Below are positions 23,716-33,512 of a stretch of DNA of 50,612 bases, one piece after another. The number at the start of each line of letters is the position of its first letter. Position 1 is the stretch's first letter. The notes below the pieces were generated by a model that had not been told where the DNA came from, did no database searches, and worked only from the letters and a program-made list of their open reading frames with translations. The stretch is from NCBI GenBank assembly GCA_030430535.1, contig JAUIKY010000025.1, forward strand, positions 1 to 50,612. The letters are read 5' to 3'. A program made the position numbers and the translations under genes. Origin of the DNA: Bacteroidia bacterium. Lineage in GTDB: Bacteria > Bacteroidota > Bacteroidia > Flavobacteriales > Flavobacteriaceae.

Positions 23716-25266
23716 ATGCATTCCAAACAAGATAAAATAGACGAACTAAATAAACGTTTGGCCCAAGCCAAATTAGGCGGGGGACAAAAGCGTATTGATA
23801 AGCAGCACGCCAATAAAAAATTAACGGCTCGGGAGCGCATTACCTATTTACTGGATGAAGGTTCGTTTGAAGAAATCGGTGCATTGGTTACCCACCGTAC
23901 CACCGATTTTGATATGCAAGACCAAGTGTATTACGGCGACGGTGTGGTGACAGGTTATGGCACTATAGATGGCAGGTTGGTGTATGTTTACGCTCAAGAT
24001 TTTACCGTTTTTGGTGGTTCGCTTTCTGAAACCCATGCCGAGAAAATCTGTAAAATCATGGATTTGGCTGTAAAAGTCGGCGCACCCATTATCGGGTTGA
24101 ACGACTCAGGTGGAGCACGTATTCAGGAGGGTGTTCGGTCGCTTGGTGGCTATGCCGATATTTTTTTTAGAAACGTACAGGCTTCGGGCGTAATTCCACA
24201 AATTTCGGCCATTATGGGGCCTTGTGCCGGTGGTGCCGTGTACTCCCCCGCCATGACCGATTTTATTTTGATGGTCGAAAATACAAGCTACATGTTCGTT
24301 ACCGGCCCCAATGTGGTAAAAACGGTAACCAATGAAGAAGTAACCAGCGAGGAATTGGGCGGCGCATCCACCCATGCCACAAAATCGGGGGTAGCACATA
24401 AAACCTCGGTCAATGATGTGGAATGCTTAAATGACGTAAAAAAACTATTGAGCTATTTGCCTCAAAATAACACCGAAAAACCCAAACCACAGCCCATAGC
24501 ATTACAGGACGAAATACGGGAGGTGCTTTCGGATATCGTTCCCGAAAATCCGAACAAACCGTATGATATGCATGCCGTCATTTCGGGAATCATTGACACC
24601 GATTCATTTTATGAAATCCACAAAGATTACGCTGGCAGTATTATTGTAGGCTTTGCGCGTTTAGGCGGACAAAGCATTGGTATAATCGCCAACCAACCCA
24701 TGGCCTTTGCGGGAGTTTTGGGTGTTAACAGTTCTCGGAAAGCTGCCCGATTTACCCGTTTTTGCGACTGTTTTAATATCCCTCTTTTGGTACTGGTAGA
24801 TGTGCCTGGTTTTTTACCGGGTACTGACCAAGAATGGAACGGTATTATCATCCATGGGGCAAAATTGCTATATGCCTTGAGTGAAGCCACAGTACCTCGT
24901 GTAACGGTAATTACCCGAAAAGCTTATGGTGGCGCTTACGATGTAATGAACTCCAAACACATTGGTGCCGATTACAACTTTGCATGGCCGGGAGCCGAAA
25001 TTGCCGTGATGGGTACCAAAGGCGCCAGCGAAATTATTTTCAGAAAAGAAATTTCAAAATCGGATAACCCAGAAGAAAAGCTGGCCGAAAAGGAAGCGGA
25101 GTATGCCGAAAAGTTTGCGAATCCTTACCGAGCAGCACAACGCGGATTTATTGATGAAGTGATTCTTCCGAAGGATACCCGGCGAAAATTAATCAAAGCT
25201 TTTGCTTCGTTGAAAAATAAAAAAGTGGAACGACCCCATAGAAAACACGGTAATATTCCGCTTTAG
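23716..25266 (+). CDS. Acyl-CoA carboxylase carboxyltransferase (beta) subunit, propionyl-CoA type
   Basis: A 516-residue carboxyltransferase of the PccB/MccB/AccD-fused type, which moves the carboxyl group from biotin to an acyl-CoA. Two crotonase-like halves are visible: N-terminal D-G-V-V-T-G-Y-G and [10 protein letters not shown] with [11 protein letters not shown] oxyanion region, and the C-terminal [10 protein letters not shown] and [14 protein letters not shown] region. Length and features fit propionyl-CoA carboxylase best; methylcrotonyl-CoA or acetyl-CoA cannot be excluded. It starts 2 bases after the biotin carboxylase gene. Confidence 0.92.
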   Translation: MHSKQDKIDELNKRLAQAKLGGGQKRIDKQHANKKLTARERITYLLDEGSFEEIGALVTHRTTDFDMQDQVYYGDGVVTGYGTIDGRLVYVYAQDFTVFGGSLSETHAEKICKIMDLAVKVGAPIIGLNDSGGARIQEGVRSLGGYADIFFRNVQASGVIPQISAIMGPCAGGAVYSPAMTDFILMVENTSYMFVTGPNVVKTVTNEEVTSEELGGASTHATKSGVAHKTSVNDVECLNDVKKLLSYLPQNNTEKPKPQPIALQDEIREVLSDIVPENPNKPYDMHAVISGIIDTDSFYEIHKDYAGSIIVGFARLGGQSIGIIANQPMAFAGVLGVNSSRKAARFTRFCDCFNIPLLVLVDVPGFLPGTDQEWNGIIIHGAKLLYALSEATVPRVTVITRKAYGGAYDVMNSKHIGADYNFAWPGAEIAVMGTKGASEIIFRKEISKSDNPEEKLAEKEAEYAEKFANPYRAAQRGFIDEVILPKDTRRKLIKAFASLKNKKVERPHRKHGNIPL

Positions 25267-25452
25267 TAATAGAGTCTCTTATTGGCCATAACTGAAAGTT
25301 AAAAACGGTTTTAAGTAATTATTTTTCATTAAAAAATATTTATTCGATGTCGAAATCTAATTGAACCTTTTCTCTCGTATTTACTGAAATTTTAATAAAT
25401 TAAATATCAGAAACTTAAACCCATTATGTTTTAACTTTTTTCACTTTACAAT

Positions 25453-26355
25453 ATGAATATAAAATTGTTTTTCGTTTTTATTTTTTTGAGTTTTTCTTCA
25501 GTAGTTTCAGATGAAGACCAGACAGGGTTGCCCATTAAACTTGAAGACTCCAAAATAATGACTTTATCGGAGCTTAAAAACACTAAGCTTCAAAAAAAGC
25601 TAGAAACGGAATTGATGTCTAACCCCACTTGGAAACGTCTCATCAATGACAAAAAAATGGCTGTCGGCATTATGGACTTAAGTCCATCGGGCCAGCCTCA
25701 ATATGCCAGTATCAACGGAAATTATATGATGTATGCTGCCAGTTTGCCAAAAATTTCGATTCTATTAGCGGCTATGGATGCTATTGAAAAAGGTGAATTG
25801 GAAGAAACCGCAGAGGTAAAAAGAGATATGAAAATCATGATCAGTAAGTCTGACAACCCTGCCGCAACACGAATGATTAATAAAGTAGGCTACAAGAAAA
25901 TACAAGCAGTAATGACCGACCCAAAATACATGTTTTATGACGAAAACAATGGTGGCGGATTATGGGTTGGCAAACGATACGGCAAAGGTGGCGACACCAA
26001 TAGAGAACCCATTAAAAATTTAAGTCATGCCGCTACGGTAAACAAAGTGTGTAGATACTATTATCTATTGGCCCATGGAAAATTGGTAAATGAAAAACGG
26101 TCCAAACAAATGCTCGATATTATGGGCAATCCCGATTTGCACCATAAATTTGTTAGTGTTCTTGAAAAAATAGCGCCGCAAGCACGATTGTTTAGAAAAT
26201 CAGGCTCTTGGCAAACCTATCATTCCGATTCAATTCTGGTGTGGGGCAACGACCCAAACCGACGCTATATTTTAGTGGCTTTAGTTGATGATGCCTCGGG
26301 TGAGCAGATTATAAGGGACTTGGTAAAACCCGTTGAAAAAATATTAAAAAAGTAA
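25453..26355 (+). CDS. Exported serine hydrolase, class A beta-lactamase-like
   Basis: A 300-residue protein with a signal peptide (about residues 1-19). The penicillin-interacting fold motifs are present: S-x-x-K at Ser97-Lys100 (A-S-L-P-K), S-D-N at 133-135 and K-S-G at 249-251. The stretch E-P-I-K-N at 185-189 resembles the omega-loop E166-P-x-x-N of class A beta-lactamases. It should act in the periplasm as a hydrolase or peptidase on an amide or ester. True beta-lactamase activity is possible but not shown. It lies 68 bases before the Npt-like transporter gene in the same direction. Confidence 0.85.
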   Translation: MNIKLFFVFIFLSFSSVVSDEDQTGLPIKLEDSKIMTLSELKNTKLQKKLETELMSNPTWKRLINDKKMAVGIMDLSPSGQPQYASINGNYMMYAASLPKISILLAAMDAIEKGELEETAEVKRDMKIMISKSDNPAATRMINKVGYKKIQAVMTDPKYMFYDENNGGGLWVGKRYGKGGDTNREPIKNLSHAATVNKVCRYYYLLAHGKLVNEKRSKQMLDIMGNPDLHHKFVSVLEKIAPQARLFRKSGSWQTYHSDSILVWGNDPNRRYILVALVDDASGEQIIRDLVKPVEKILKK

Positions 26356-26423
26356 CCGGAGTTCATATTTTTTAACTAATTTAATTTTGGATTAATCGAT
26401 GTGAAATTAATAAGGTTAGGAGC

Positions 26424-29252
26424 ATGCAACTATTGAGTGCCTTTAAATTATATCTTCTAAAAATTTTTGATTTAAAGGAAGATGAATTGAATAAAACCCT
26501 TCTGCTTCAGCTCAATATATTCATTATTATTTCGGTACTCCTAATTATTAAGCCTACGGTCAATTCATTATTCCTTTCAGAGCTAACGGCCAGTGCCATA
26601 CCATTGGGCTATGTATTAACGGCACTGGTCGCTGTGTTTGGGTCTTTTTTCTATAATGCCGCCCAAGAAAAGTATGCCATAAACATTATCATGCGAAGAA
26701 CTTTAATTGGGTCTATCATATCCCTAATTGTTTTTGCTGTTGTGTTTAAATTCAAATTGGCATCTGGCTACATTCTTTATATCCCCTATACTTGGGTGGC
26801 CATTTTTGGGCTCTTAACGGCCTCACAATTTTGGATTTTAGCAAACCTTTCGTATAACGCCCGGGAAGCCAAACGAGTGTTTGGTTTTATTGGTGCAGGA
26901 GCCATTGCGGGAGCCATTTTTGGCGGCTATTTAACTTCGGTATTGACATCATTTTTAACCACCGAAGATTTATTTTTTGTGGCTGCCTTATTGCTTAGTG
27001 CCTGCATTCCCATTACCCATTTTATATGGAAAAATGAAGTCGTAAAACTCAATGTGTTTCAGATTTCCATGCGTTCTGTCCCTAAAGGGGAATCGTCATT
27101 CAAGCTCATTAAGCAGTCTAAATTGCTCACCTTAATTGCCACGGTAATTGGTTTGGGTGTTTTAGTAGCCAAATTGGTCGATTACCAATATAGCGACTAT
27201 GCCTCTAGGTTTATTTCAGACCAAGATGAATTAACCGCTTTCTTCGGTTTTTGGTTTTCAACATTAAGTGTTATTTCATTGTTAATTCAGCTGTTTTTAA
27301 CAAAACGTTTGGTGGGAACATTTGGCGTAGGAAAATCGTTGTTGTGGCTGCCTTCCGGAATATTAATAGTGTCTGTTTTGCTTTTAATTGTACCTCAATT
27401 ATGGGTAGTGGTACTTATAAAAATTATTGATGGCAGCCTTAAGCAATCGGTTAACAAAGCAGCCACAGAATTGCTTTCCATTCCTATTCCAATTGAAATA
27501 AAGAAAAAAACAAAAACGTTTACCGACGTGGTAATAGATAGCGTTGCCACGGGATTGGCAGGTTTTATCCTTATCTTTTTTATTAACGGACTTGAAATTT
27601 CGTCAACCTATGTGAGCCTTATCATTATTTGTTTGATTATGGTTTGGCTCTATTTTATTTATCACCTCAGACAAGAATACATTACGGCATTTAAGGGCTT
27701 ACTTGAGGTGCCTTCAAAAAAAGAAAACAATAAGCAGAAACAAACTGTTGAGGTCACTTCAATCATCAATACTGTCATTAGGGTTTTGAAAACGGGCAGT
27801 GAGGGACAAATTACCCATATGCTCCAAAAAACATTAGAGAATAGCAACGAGCACTTCTTCCACCCTATTAAAGCTTTGCTTAACCATCCTTCAGCTAAAA
27901 TACGCGCATTAGCCATTGAAAACCTGTATTTTTTAAAAACCGAAAAATTAACCCAAATCATGGAACAGATGATTTTTGATGACGATCAAGAGGTTACCAC
28001 AGCGGCTTTCAAATATTTACTGAAGCACTCTAGCAAAGACCCCGTTCCTCTTTTCGAAAAATTCTTGAACCATGAGGACAAAACCATAAAAAATGCCTCT
28101 TTAGTAAGTTTGGCCACCGAACTTAGAAACCATCAAAGCTTACAGCAAAAGTTCAACCTAGAACAAAAAATAGAAAATGCGATTAAAGAATACGAAACGA
28201 TGCCAGAAGGTGTTGCCAAAACCTTTAAAATACAGGCCATCCTTGAGGCTATTGGCAAAGCCCGCGTGTCGCGTTTTTATAATATTATTGAAAGTCATTT
28301 CAACTACAAAAAGCCAGAGGTTATAAATACCGCCATCCTTAGTGCTTCATATTCTTTAGATGGACGATTTATAAATGCTATCATTACCTTTTTGTCGATA
28401 AAAGAGCACAGGCCTTATGCCATCGAGGCTTTGAGGTTTTATAACGAACCTATTATTAAAGTTCTGTTCGATTATATAAAAAACGAAACTATAAGCCATG
28501 AAAATGCTGTTTTCTGTTTGGCGGTAATCGAAAGTTTTGCGTCGCAAAAAGCCATTAACTGTCTTATAAAATTAACCGAAAACACCGAGCATACTATAAA
28601 AATTAGAGCTATTGAAGCTTTAAAGCGATTAAAATGGAAGCATCCTCACCTTATTATAAAAGACCGCTTTGTGGTTGATAAAATATTGGATGAATGCAAC
28701 TTGTATGAAGATACCCTTTCGGTAATCCATTCGCAGATTGTGATTAAGTACAAGAAAAAAAGTTCCAATCCGGATGCAAAAGAGGAAAACGAAGCCAGAA
28801 ATGCATTGATTTCACTTTTGGAGCAACGTTTGGACAGGCAATTGGAGCGCATGTTCAGTTTTTTGGGAATTAAATACCCGCCCAACGATGTTGAGCCCGT
28901 TTTTAACACCATTATCCGAGGAAAAGAAGAACAACGGATTCATGCCATTGAATTTCTGGACAATATTTTAAACAAAGAATTAAAAAAGGAACTAATTCCT
29001 GTGGCCGAATCGGTATTGTACGACGTCAATTCCGAAGAAAGAATTAAACTCCTTAATCTAAAAACCTTAAGTGAAGTAGAATGCTACAATGCGCTGCTAA
29101 AAAGAAAAGACCAAAGGCTTAAAATGGCTGTACTTCATTTAATTGAAAAAACAAACGACAGGAAGTTTGTGCCTATTCTCGAATCTATTGTTCTAAACGA
29201 TAGTGACGACAAAACAAAAAACAGGGCCGCCTACATTTTAAAAAAACTATAA
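26424..29252 (+). CDS. Npt/TLC-like (ADP/ATP translocase-type) transporter fused to C-terminal HEAT repeats
   Basis: A 942-residue protein. Residues ~25-415 have about twelve hydrophobic segments and the look of the Npt1/Npt2-TLC nucleotide-transporter group within the major facilitator superfamily (I-I-K-P-T-V-N-S-L-F-L near 40, F-W-I-L-A-N near 142, G-F-I-G-A-G-A-I-A-G near 158, S-L-K-Q-S-V-N-K-A-A-T-E near 340). From ~450 to the end it is soluble and built of repeating helix pairs (HEAT), for example K-I-R-A-L-A-I-E-N-L near 495. Substrate is not known; nucleotides are a family-based guess. Its stop codon directly abuts the stop of the convergent serine hydrolase gene. Confidence 0.72.
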   Translation: MQLLSAFKLYLLKIFDLKEDELNKTLLLQLNIFIIISVLLIIKPTVNSLFLSELTASAIPLGYVLTALVAVFGSFFYNAAQEKYAINIIMRRTLIGSIISLIVFAVVFKFKLASGYILYIPYTWVAIFGLLTASQFWILANLSYNAREAKRVFGFIGAGAIAGAIFGGYLTSVLTSFLTTEDLFFVAALLLSACIPITHFIWKNEVVKLNVFQISMRSVPKGESSFKLIKQSKLLTLIATVIGLGVLVAKLVDYQYSDYASRFISDQDELTAFFGFWFSTLSVISLLIQLFLTKRLVGTFGVGKSLLWLPSGILIVSVLLLIVPQLWVVVLIKIIDGSLKQSVNKAATELLSIPIPIEIKKKTKTFTDVVIDSVATGLAGFILIFFINGLEISSTYVSLIIICLIMVWLYFIYHLRQEYITAFKGLLEVPSKKENNKQKQTVEVTSIINTVIRVLKTGSEGQITHMLQKTLENSNEHFFHPIKALLNHPSAKIRALAIENLYFLKTEKLTQIMEQMIFDDDQEVTTAAFKYLLKHSSKDPVPLFEKFLNHEDKTIKNASLVSLATELRNHQSLQQKFNLEQKIENAIKEYETMPEGVAKTFKIQAILEAIGKARVSRFYNIIESHFNYKKPEVINTAILSASYSLDGRFINAIITFLSIKEHRPYAIEALRFYNEPIIKVLFDYIKNETISHENAVFCLAVIESFASQKAINCLIKLTENTEHTIKIRAIEALKRLKWKHPHLIIKDRFVVDKILDECNLYEDTLSVIHSQIVIKYKKKSSNPDAKEENEARNALISLLEQRLDRQLERMFSFLGIKYPPNDVEPVFNTIIRGKEEQRIHAIEFLDNILNKELKKELIPVAESVLYDVNSEERIKLLNLKTLSEVECYNALLKRKDQRLKMAVLHLIEKTNDRKFVPILESIVLNDSDDKTKNRAAYILKKL

Positions 29253-30515
29253 CTACTGTTGTTTTATTATTTTATCGATACTGGCGGCTAACATCATGTG
29301 GTCGGTAGCTGAATTTTTCCGAAGCACATTCGTCATAAGCACCACTATATAATCGCAATTGTCTGGGTGTTCAATTATCGCCACAGAATTCATAAAATTT
29401 TGAACATTGCCCATATATTTTCCACAAGGCTCTCCCGTGCTTCTGTCGCATTTATATAGGCTCCCCGATTTAAAATATACAGCAGTATCTTTCAGGGCCG
29501 GCGATTGCGCATAGCGAATTCGTCTGTCGGTCATATACATCAATCTTTTCATTTCCAAGCTACTTTCCGTATCGACAACATTACCTTGCTCCAATTGAAT
29601 TAAAAATTTCATGAGCCCCAATGGCGAACCGATACTACCACCTTTCGCGACTACAAAATTATTGGCACCTCTGGTAAAAAAACTTCCAAGTCGCCATTCG
29701 TCTTCAGAAATACCCAGATTTCGCAGCGGTAAATTCACCACATCAGTCGCTAAATCCGTGAGTTCTTTTTTCGGGGTGTTTTTAAAATATTGGTCTATTT
29801 CCTCATTGGTGAGTTCTGGGTATTTTTCGCCAAAAGCCGCCATAAGCAAAGCTTCACGCCAAACAATGCTGGCCGCTCCATTATTACTCACAGATAGCAT
29901 GTGGTCTAGCCATTCAAATAATGTGAACACGTCGCTGGCTATAACTTGACGTTTAACCAGTTTTTGTGTTTCAACATTGTAAATGGGAACCGTATGCGAA
30001 TCGGTAAGCCCCCAAAGCCCTGCTTTAACCGATTTGTTTCTCAACAACTCCAATCGCTTTTCAAAATCGTTAGGGTAAATTTTAGATAATTGGTCGAACA
30101 TAGCTACCATTACCGCAAGTTTCCCCACACTTCCAGGTTGGTATCCGGCAGTTTCATTTCGGTGGGCATAACGGGTATGGTTGATGTCTGAAATATCTAA
30201 AACCGCCAATGAATAACTTCTGTCCAAGCCTTTAAACAAGGCGTTTATTTCTTTTTGAAAGGCTTCGTCGGTATTAAAGAAACACTTTAAACTATCGTTC
30301 TTTTTAGGCACCAGATTAAGGGTTATTTCAGAATACGATTTTAGTGCCCCAGCAGGCAATTTTGTGCCGTCTTTTATTTCACCGCTTTTAACGAGCTCCA
30401 ATCGTTTTAGCCGTTTTATCCCTGTACGGGCATAACCATCAATGGGGTAATAATTAACCGAAATAAATGCTGTGGATAGCATAAAAATTAAACCAAAAAC
30501 AACTGCTTTTTTCAT
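29253..30515 (-). CDS. Exported serine hydrolase with SxxK/SNN/KSG motifs
   Basis: A 420-residue protein with a signal peptide (about residues 1-19). The beta-lactamase/PBP motifs are Ser129-V-G-Lys132 (P-G-S-V-G-K), S-N-N at 210-212 and K-S-G at 349-351. A ~100-residue N-terminal extension and an insert between the motifs set it apart from the first serine hydrolase, with which it shares only the motifs. It probably acts on the envelope. It is the second gene of a minus-strand pair with the exported dikinase-like protein (4-base gap), and convergent with the transporter with no spacer. Confidence 0.8.
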   Translation of the reverse strand: MKKAVVFGLIFMLSTAFISVNYYPIDGYARTGIKRLKRLELVKSGEIKDGTKLPAGALKSYSEITLNLVPKKNDSLKCFFNTDEAFQKEINALFKGLDRSYSLAVLDISDINHTRYAHRNETAGYQPGSVGKLAVMVAMFDQLSKIYPNDFEKRLELLRNKSVKAGLWGLTDSHTVPIYNVETQKLVKRQVIASDVFTLFEWLDHMLSVSNNGAASIVWREALLMAAFGEKYPELTNEEIDQYFKNTPKKELTDLATDVVNLPLRNLGISEDEWRLGSFFTRGANNFVVAKGGSIGSPLGLMKFLIQLEQGNVVDTESSLEMKRLMYMTDRRIRYAQSPALKDTAVYFKSGSLYKCDRSTGEPCGKYMGNVQNFMNSVAIIEHPDNCDYIVVLMTNVLRKNSATDHMMLAASIDKIIKQQ

Positions 30516-30519
30516 ATGT

Positions 30520-33426
30520 TTACTGTATTTTTTCGTCTAGCGCAATCTTTTTATTTACATCTATTTGGGGCGTTATGGATTCCAAATACTCCGAACTTAA
30601 TGCGTTTTTATTTTCAACAAACGGACGTATTTGAAACAGCCATAAATTATCGTCTTTAAACCCTAATTCCACATCGTAAGCCCCATCGTAATCTGAGTGG
30701 GTTTCTTGGGGCACGGTCTCTCTTATTTTATTTGCTAAATGCCTAATATCGTTTATGTTTTTGTCATTTAAAATTGGAGTTTCAAAAGACGTGGTTCGTT
30801 TGGATGTACCACCAGTTACAGGCAAACTATTGAAGAACGGCTCTCTTGCCGGAGCCAAAAGTTTGTGGCCGCCATCGTGTTTTATCAAATAGGTTTCGGC
30901 CGATTGCCCATCAACAGCACCACCCGCTCCCCTACTAAAAGCCACAGTTAAATCGCTTTCATTATTGTTACTTATGCCTTTGGTAATCAACACGCCCGAA
31001 TAATCAACATCAACGCTGGGAATGACCAAAATTGAAGGAAACACATTTTCTGGATTAAGCAAAAACTTTTGGCGCCATTTAAAACTACGTTCGGTATATG
31101 GCGATGCCCAAACATCTTTTATGCCTTGTAAAATCTTTTCCTTTTCAGCCACATTAAAAAGGGTGAGATTTAGCCCAGCACCAGTAAAATCCTTGAGGTC
31201 TTCCATATTGGTATCGCTCCTTAAGAATACTGGAATTGCTCCAATGGAATTGCCCAATACTTTTTTAAATTTCTGCTCCAAATCGGTCATGAAATTCTCT
31301 TTCAGCGGCATATTTTTTATCGCTTGACGTAGAACTTCCAATTCTTTCAACTGAAATTCCTCAATGGTTTTTTCGTCCATATTTTGCGAACGCATATTTT
31401 CGGCCTCTGCGAAAACAGCATTCAAATATTCCCAGTAGCTTTTGTTTTGACCAACCATAGGCTGATCCATATGTGCCTTAAAAATACCGAATGGAATCAC
31501 TAAGCCTTCAACAACTAAGTTGGGGAACATCTTTTTTAACTGCCCTAAATTAGCGGCTTTTGGGCCACATGGTTTTCCTGAATCATTGGCGTCAACCGTA
31601 CTCATATCCAACACCTCGGTAACATCTAAACGAACACTTTCAACTGGTACTTTTACTTTATTGGTATTCCTTTCTGTTTTAAGGAATAGTTTTCGTTCCT
31701 CGTCGGTCATTTCGTTTTCGGGTTTCATAATTACGGTACCTTTGTTGGACACTGCGTAAAAAACATTTTGTCCATTAAACCGTAATAAAGCATTTAAATT
31801 GTCGTTGGACAATGCGGCGTTGGGTATGCCTAAATTCCTTGCCAACAACTGCACATGGGAAACCATATTACCTTCTGAAACCGTGGCGATGCCTGCAACT
31901 GGTTTTAAATCGGCGGGTGGACGTTGAAAAATGTAAATTTTATCGGAAGACACTTCAATGTTATCCGGAGAACCGTCAACAACCACCAACTCTCCAAAAG
32001 CGTAGCCAGGATTTAGCCCCCGAAAAGCACTCTGATTGGGAATATTAAACACCTTGTTGGTTAATTTGGATTTATCAGCAATAAAATCTCCCAACTCCGC
32101 AACCGCCTGCCCTAAATAAAGTACCACCGAACCTCTAATTTTATCGTCAATGAAGCCATAGGCTTTTGGTTCGAATGCGGTGTAAGTATCCACCTCTTTT
32201 TGATAAGTAGCTTTAACCATTGAAGAACTCCATTCCACCAACCGGCGGGCATCCTCCCAAATAGCGGTTAAATCGCCTAAGGCGATATCTTCTGCTTTTT
32301 CAAATGAAGCTTTAATGTTGTTTTGCTGCCATTCGGTCAATTCCAAAAAACCCGCTCCGGTTGACGCCATCCCTAAATAACAGATTTTATCGAGCATTTC
32401 TTTAAGGCTTTCAGGTTCCCAAAGTGGTTCGTTCTTAAAAATGATTTCTTCTAATTTAAGCGACAGTTCTAATAATTGAAGTCGTGCCATGGGTCTTTTT
32501 TCTTCCAACACTGCTTGACGGGACTGAAACAGTAATTCGGAAGTGTCAATAATTAAATCCATCGTATTATTGGTGGCAGAATGACTATTGATATAGGCAG
32601 AAACCTTATCGCCAAAAGCTGTGTTTTTAATGGAAGGTGCTATCTTGAATAAGGAAGAAATATCGGTTGGGGCATAGAATTTTTTCATTGCTCCAACAAG
32701 CGCGTTCAAATTTGCTTTTTGTTTTTCTGAAAGCTGATTGTTGTATTTCTGTTTAAATCGTTCCACACTTTCAATATCCGTTTTTTCAGGTTGGCTATGG
32801 ATTTTAATGCGTAAATCCATAAATGGCGTAAATTCATCTGAAATAACTTTAGATTGGCTTCTAATTAATTGCGACAAATTATCGTCGCCTTGATGGGGAA
32901 TGTCTTTAAGAGATTGACGGATTAAAAAGTAATAATTTTCTACATTTTGGTCACTGGCAAGCAACCATTTATAAAAGGCAATGCCCCAAGCCTCTTCATC
33001 CTCTGCTTGCAACGCCCCTCTATAAAATTGCCCTTTTTGGTTAATCCAACCGTTATCAACGGTTCTTAGGTATTTATCAATTTGATATTGTTTTAATCTT
33101 GTGTGCTGGTTCTCGGCATTCCAGAATTCTTCTTTTTCCGTATAAGTTAGAATCTGTCCTAAATAAACCTGATTTTGTTTGCCAAGGGTAATCACTTCAT
33201 CTTTATATCTGGCATGCTGCACCCCGGGGCCAATTTTATCTGGGCAGGGGTCTTTAGGCATTCTGATGCTGCCGTCTGTACAAAACCAACGAATATCCTT
33301 ATATGGCCCTCTAATGTCAGATTTAAACTGCTCTACATATTTTGCTATTTGGGTATGGCTTATTTTTTGGGAAAACCCGTATATAGTGAAAAACAAAAAA
33401 ATGGTAAGTAAAGCTAATTTCTTCAT
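30520..33426 (-). CDS. Exported phosphohistidine-swivel/ATP-grasp (dikinase-like) protein, order as in glucan water dikinase
   Basis: A 968-residue protein with a clear Sec signal peptide (K-K-L-A-L-L-T, cleavage after F-S, residue ~19). Residues ~25-450 are a helical region not recognised. Next come a phosphohistidine swivel domain (~455-580) with His524 in N-M-V-S-H-V-Q-L-L-A-R-N-L-G-I-P, then a PPDK_N/ATP-grasp domain (~625-945) with G-P-K-A-A-N-L-G-Q-L, F-L-R-S-D-T-N-M-E-D-L, and L-F-Q-I-R-P-F. There is no PEP-binding TIM barrel. This swivel-before-ATP-grasp order is like plant glucan water dikinase, not like PEP synthase or PPDK. It likely phosphorylates some envelope target with ATP. 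It is the first gene of its pair. Confidence 0.78.
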   Translation of the reverse strand: MKKLALLTIFLFFTIYGFSQKISHTQIAKYVEQFKSDIRGPYKDIRWFCTDGSIRMPKDPCPDKIGPGVQHARYKDEVITLGKQNQVYLGQILTYTEKEEFWNAENQHTRLKQYQIDKYLRTVDNGWINQKGQFYRGALQAEDEEAWGIAFYKWLLASDQNVENYYFLIRQSLKDIPHQGDDNLSQLIRSQSKVISDEFTPFMDLRIKIHSQPEKTDIESVERFKQKYNNQLSEKQKANLNALVGAMKKFYAPTDISSLFKIAPSIKNTAFGDKVSAYINSHSATNNTMDLIIDTSELLFQSRQAVLEEKRPMARLQLLELSLKLEEIIFKNEPLWEPESLKEMLDKICYLGMASTGAGFLELTEWQQNNIKASFEKAEDIALGDLTAIWEDARRLVEWSSSMVKATYQKEVDTYTAFEPKAYGFIDDKIRGSVVLYLGQAVAELGDFIADKSKLTNKVFNIPNQSAFRGLNPGYAFGELVVVDGSPDNIEVSSDKIYIFQRPPADLKPVAGIATVSEGNMVSHVQLLARNLGIPNAALSNDNLNALLRFNGQNVFYAVSNKGTVIMKPENEMTDEERKLFLKTERNTNKVKVPVESVRLDVTEVLDMSTVDANDSGKPCGPKAANLGQLKKMFPNLVVEGLVIPFGIFKAHMDQPMVGQNKSYWEYLNAVFAEAENMRSQNMDEKTIEEFQLKELEVLRQAIKNMPLKENFMTDLEQKFKKVLGNSIGAIPVFLRSDTNMEDLKDFTGAGLNLTLFNVAEKEKILQGIKDVWASPYTERSFKWRQKFLLNPENVFPSILVIPSVDVDYSGVLITKGISNNNESDLTVAFSRGAGGAVDGQSAETYLIKHDGGHKLLAPAREPFFNSLPVTGGTSKRTTSFETPILNDKNINDIRHLANKIRETVPQETHSDYDGAYDVELGFKDDNLWLFQIRPFVENKNALSSEYLESITPQIDVNKKIALDEKIQ

Positions 33427-33512
33427 AAAATAGAATTTATACTAAATTAGCTAAAATCTCGCTTTAATTCAACTGGTTGTAATGAATTAAAGCAATCAAA
33501 AATTGAAAATGA

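Noticed and set aside
23716-25266. Calling the carboxyltransferase strictly propionyl-specific
   Set aside because: Overall form fits, but the residues that set acyl-chain preference could not be placed with certainty from reading alone.
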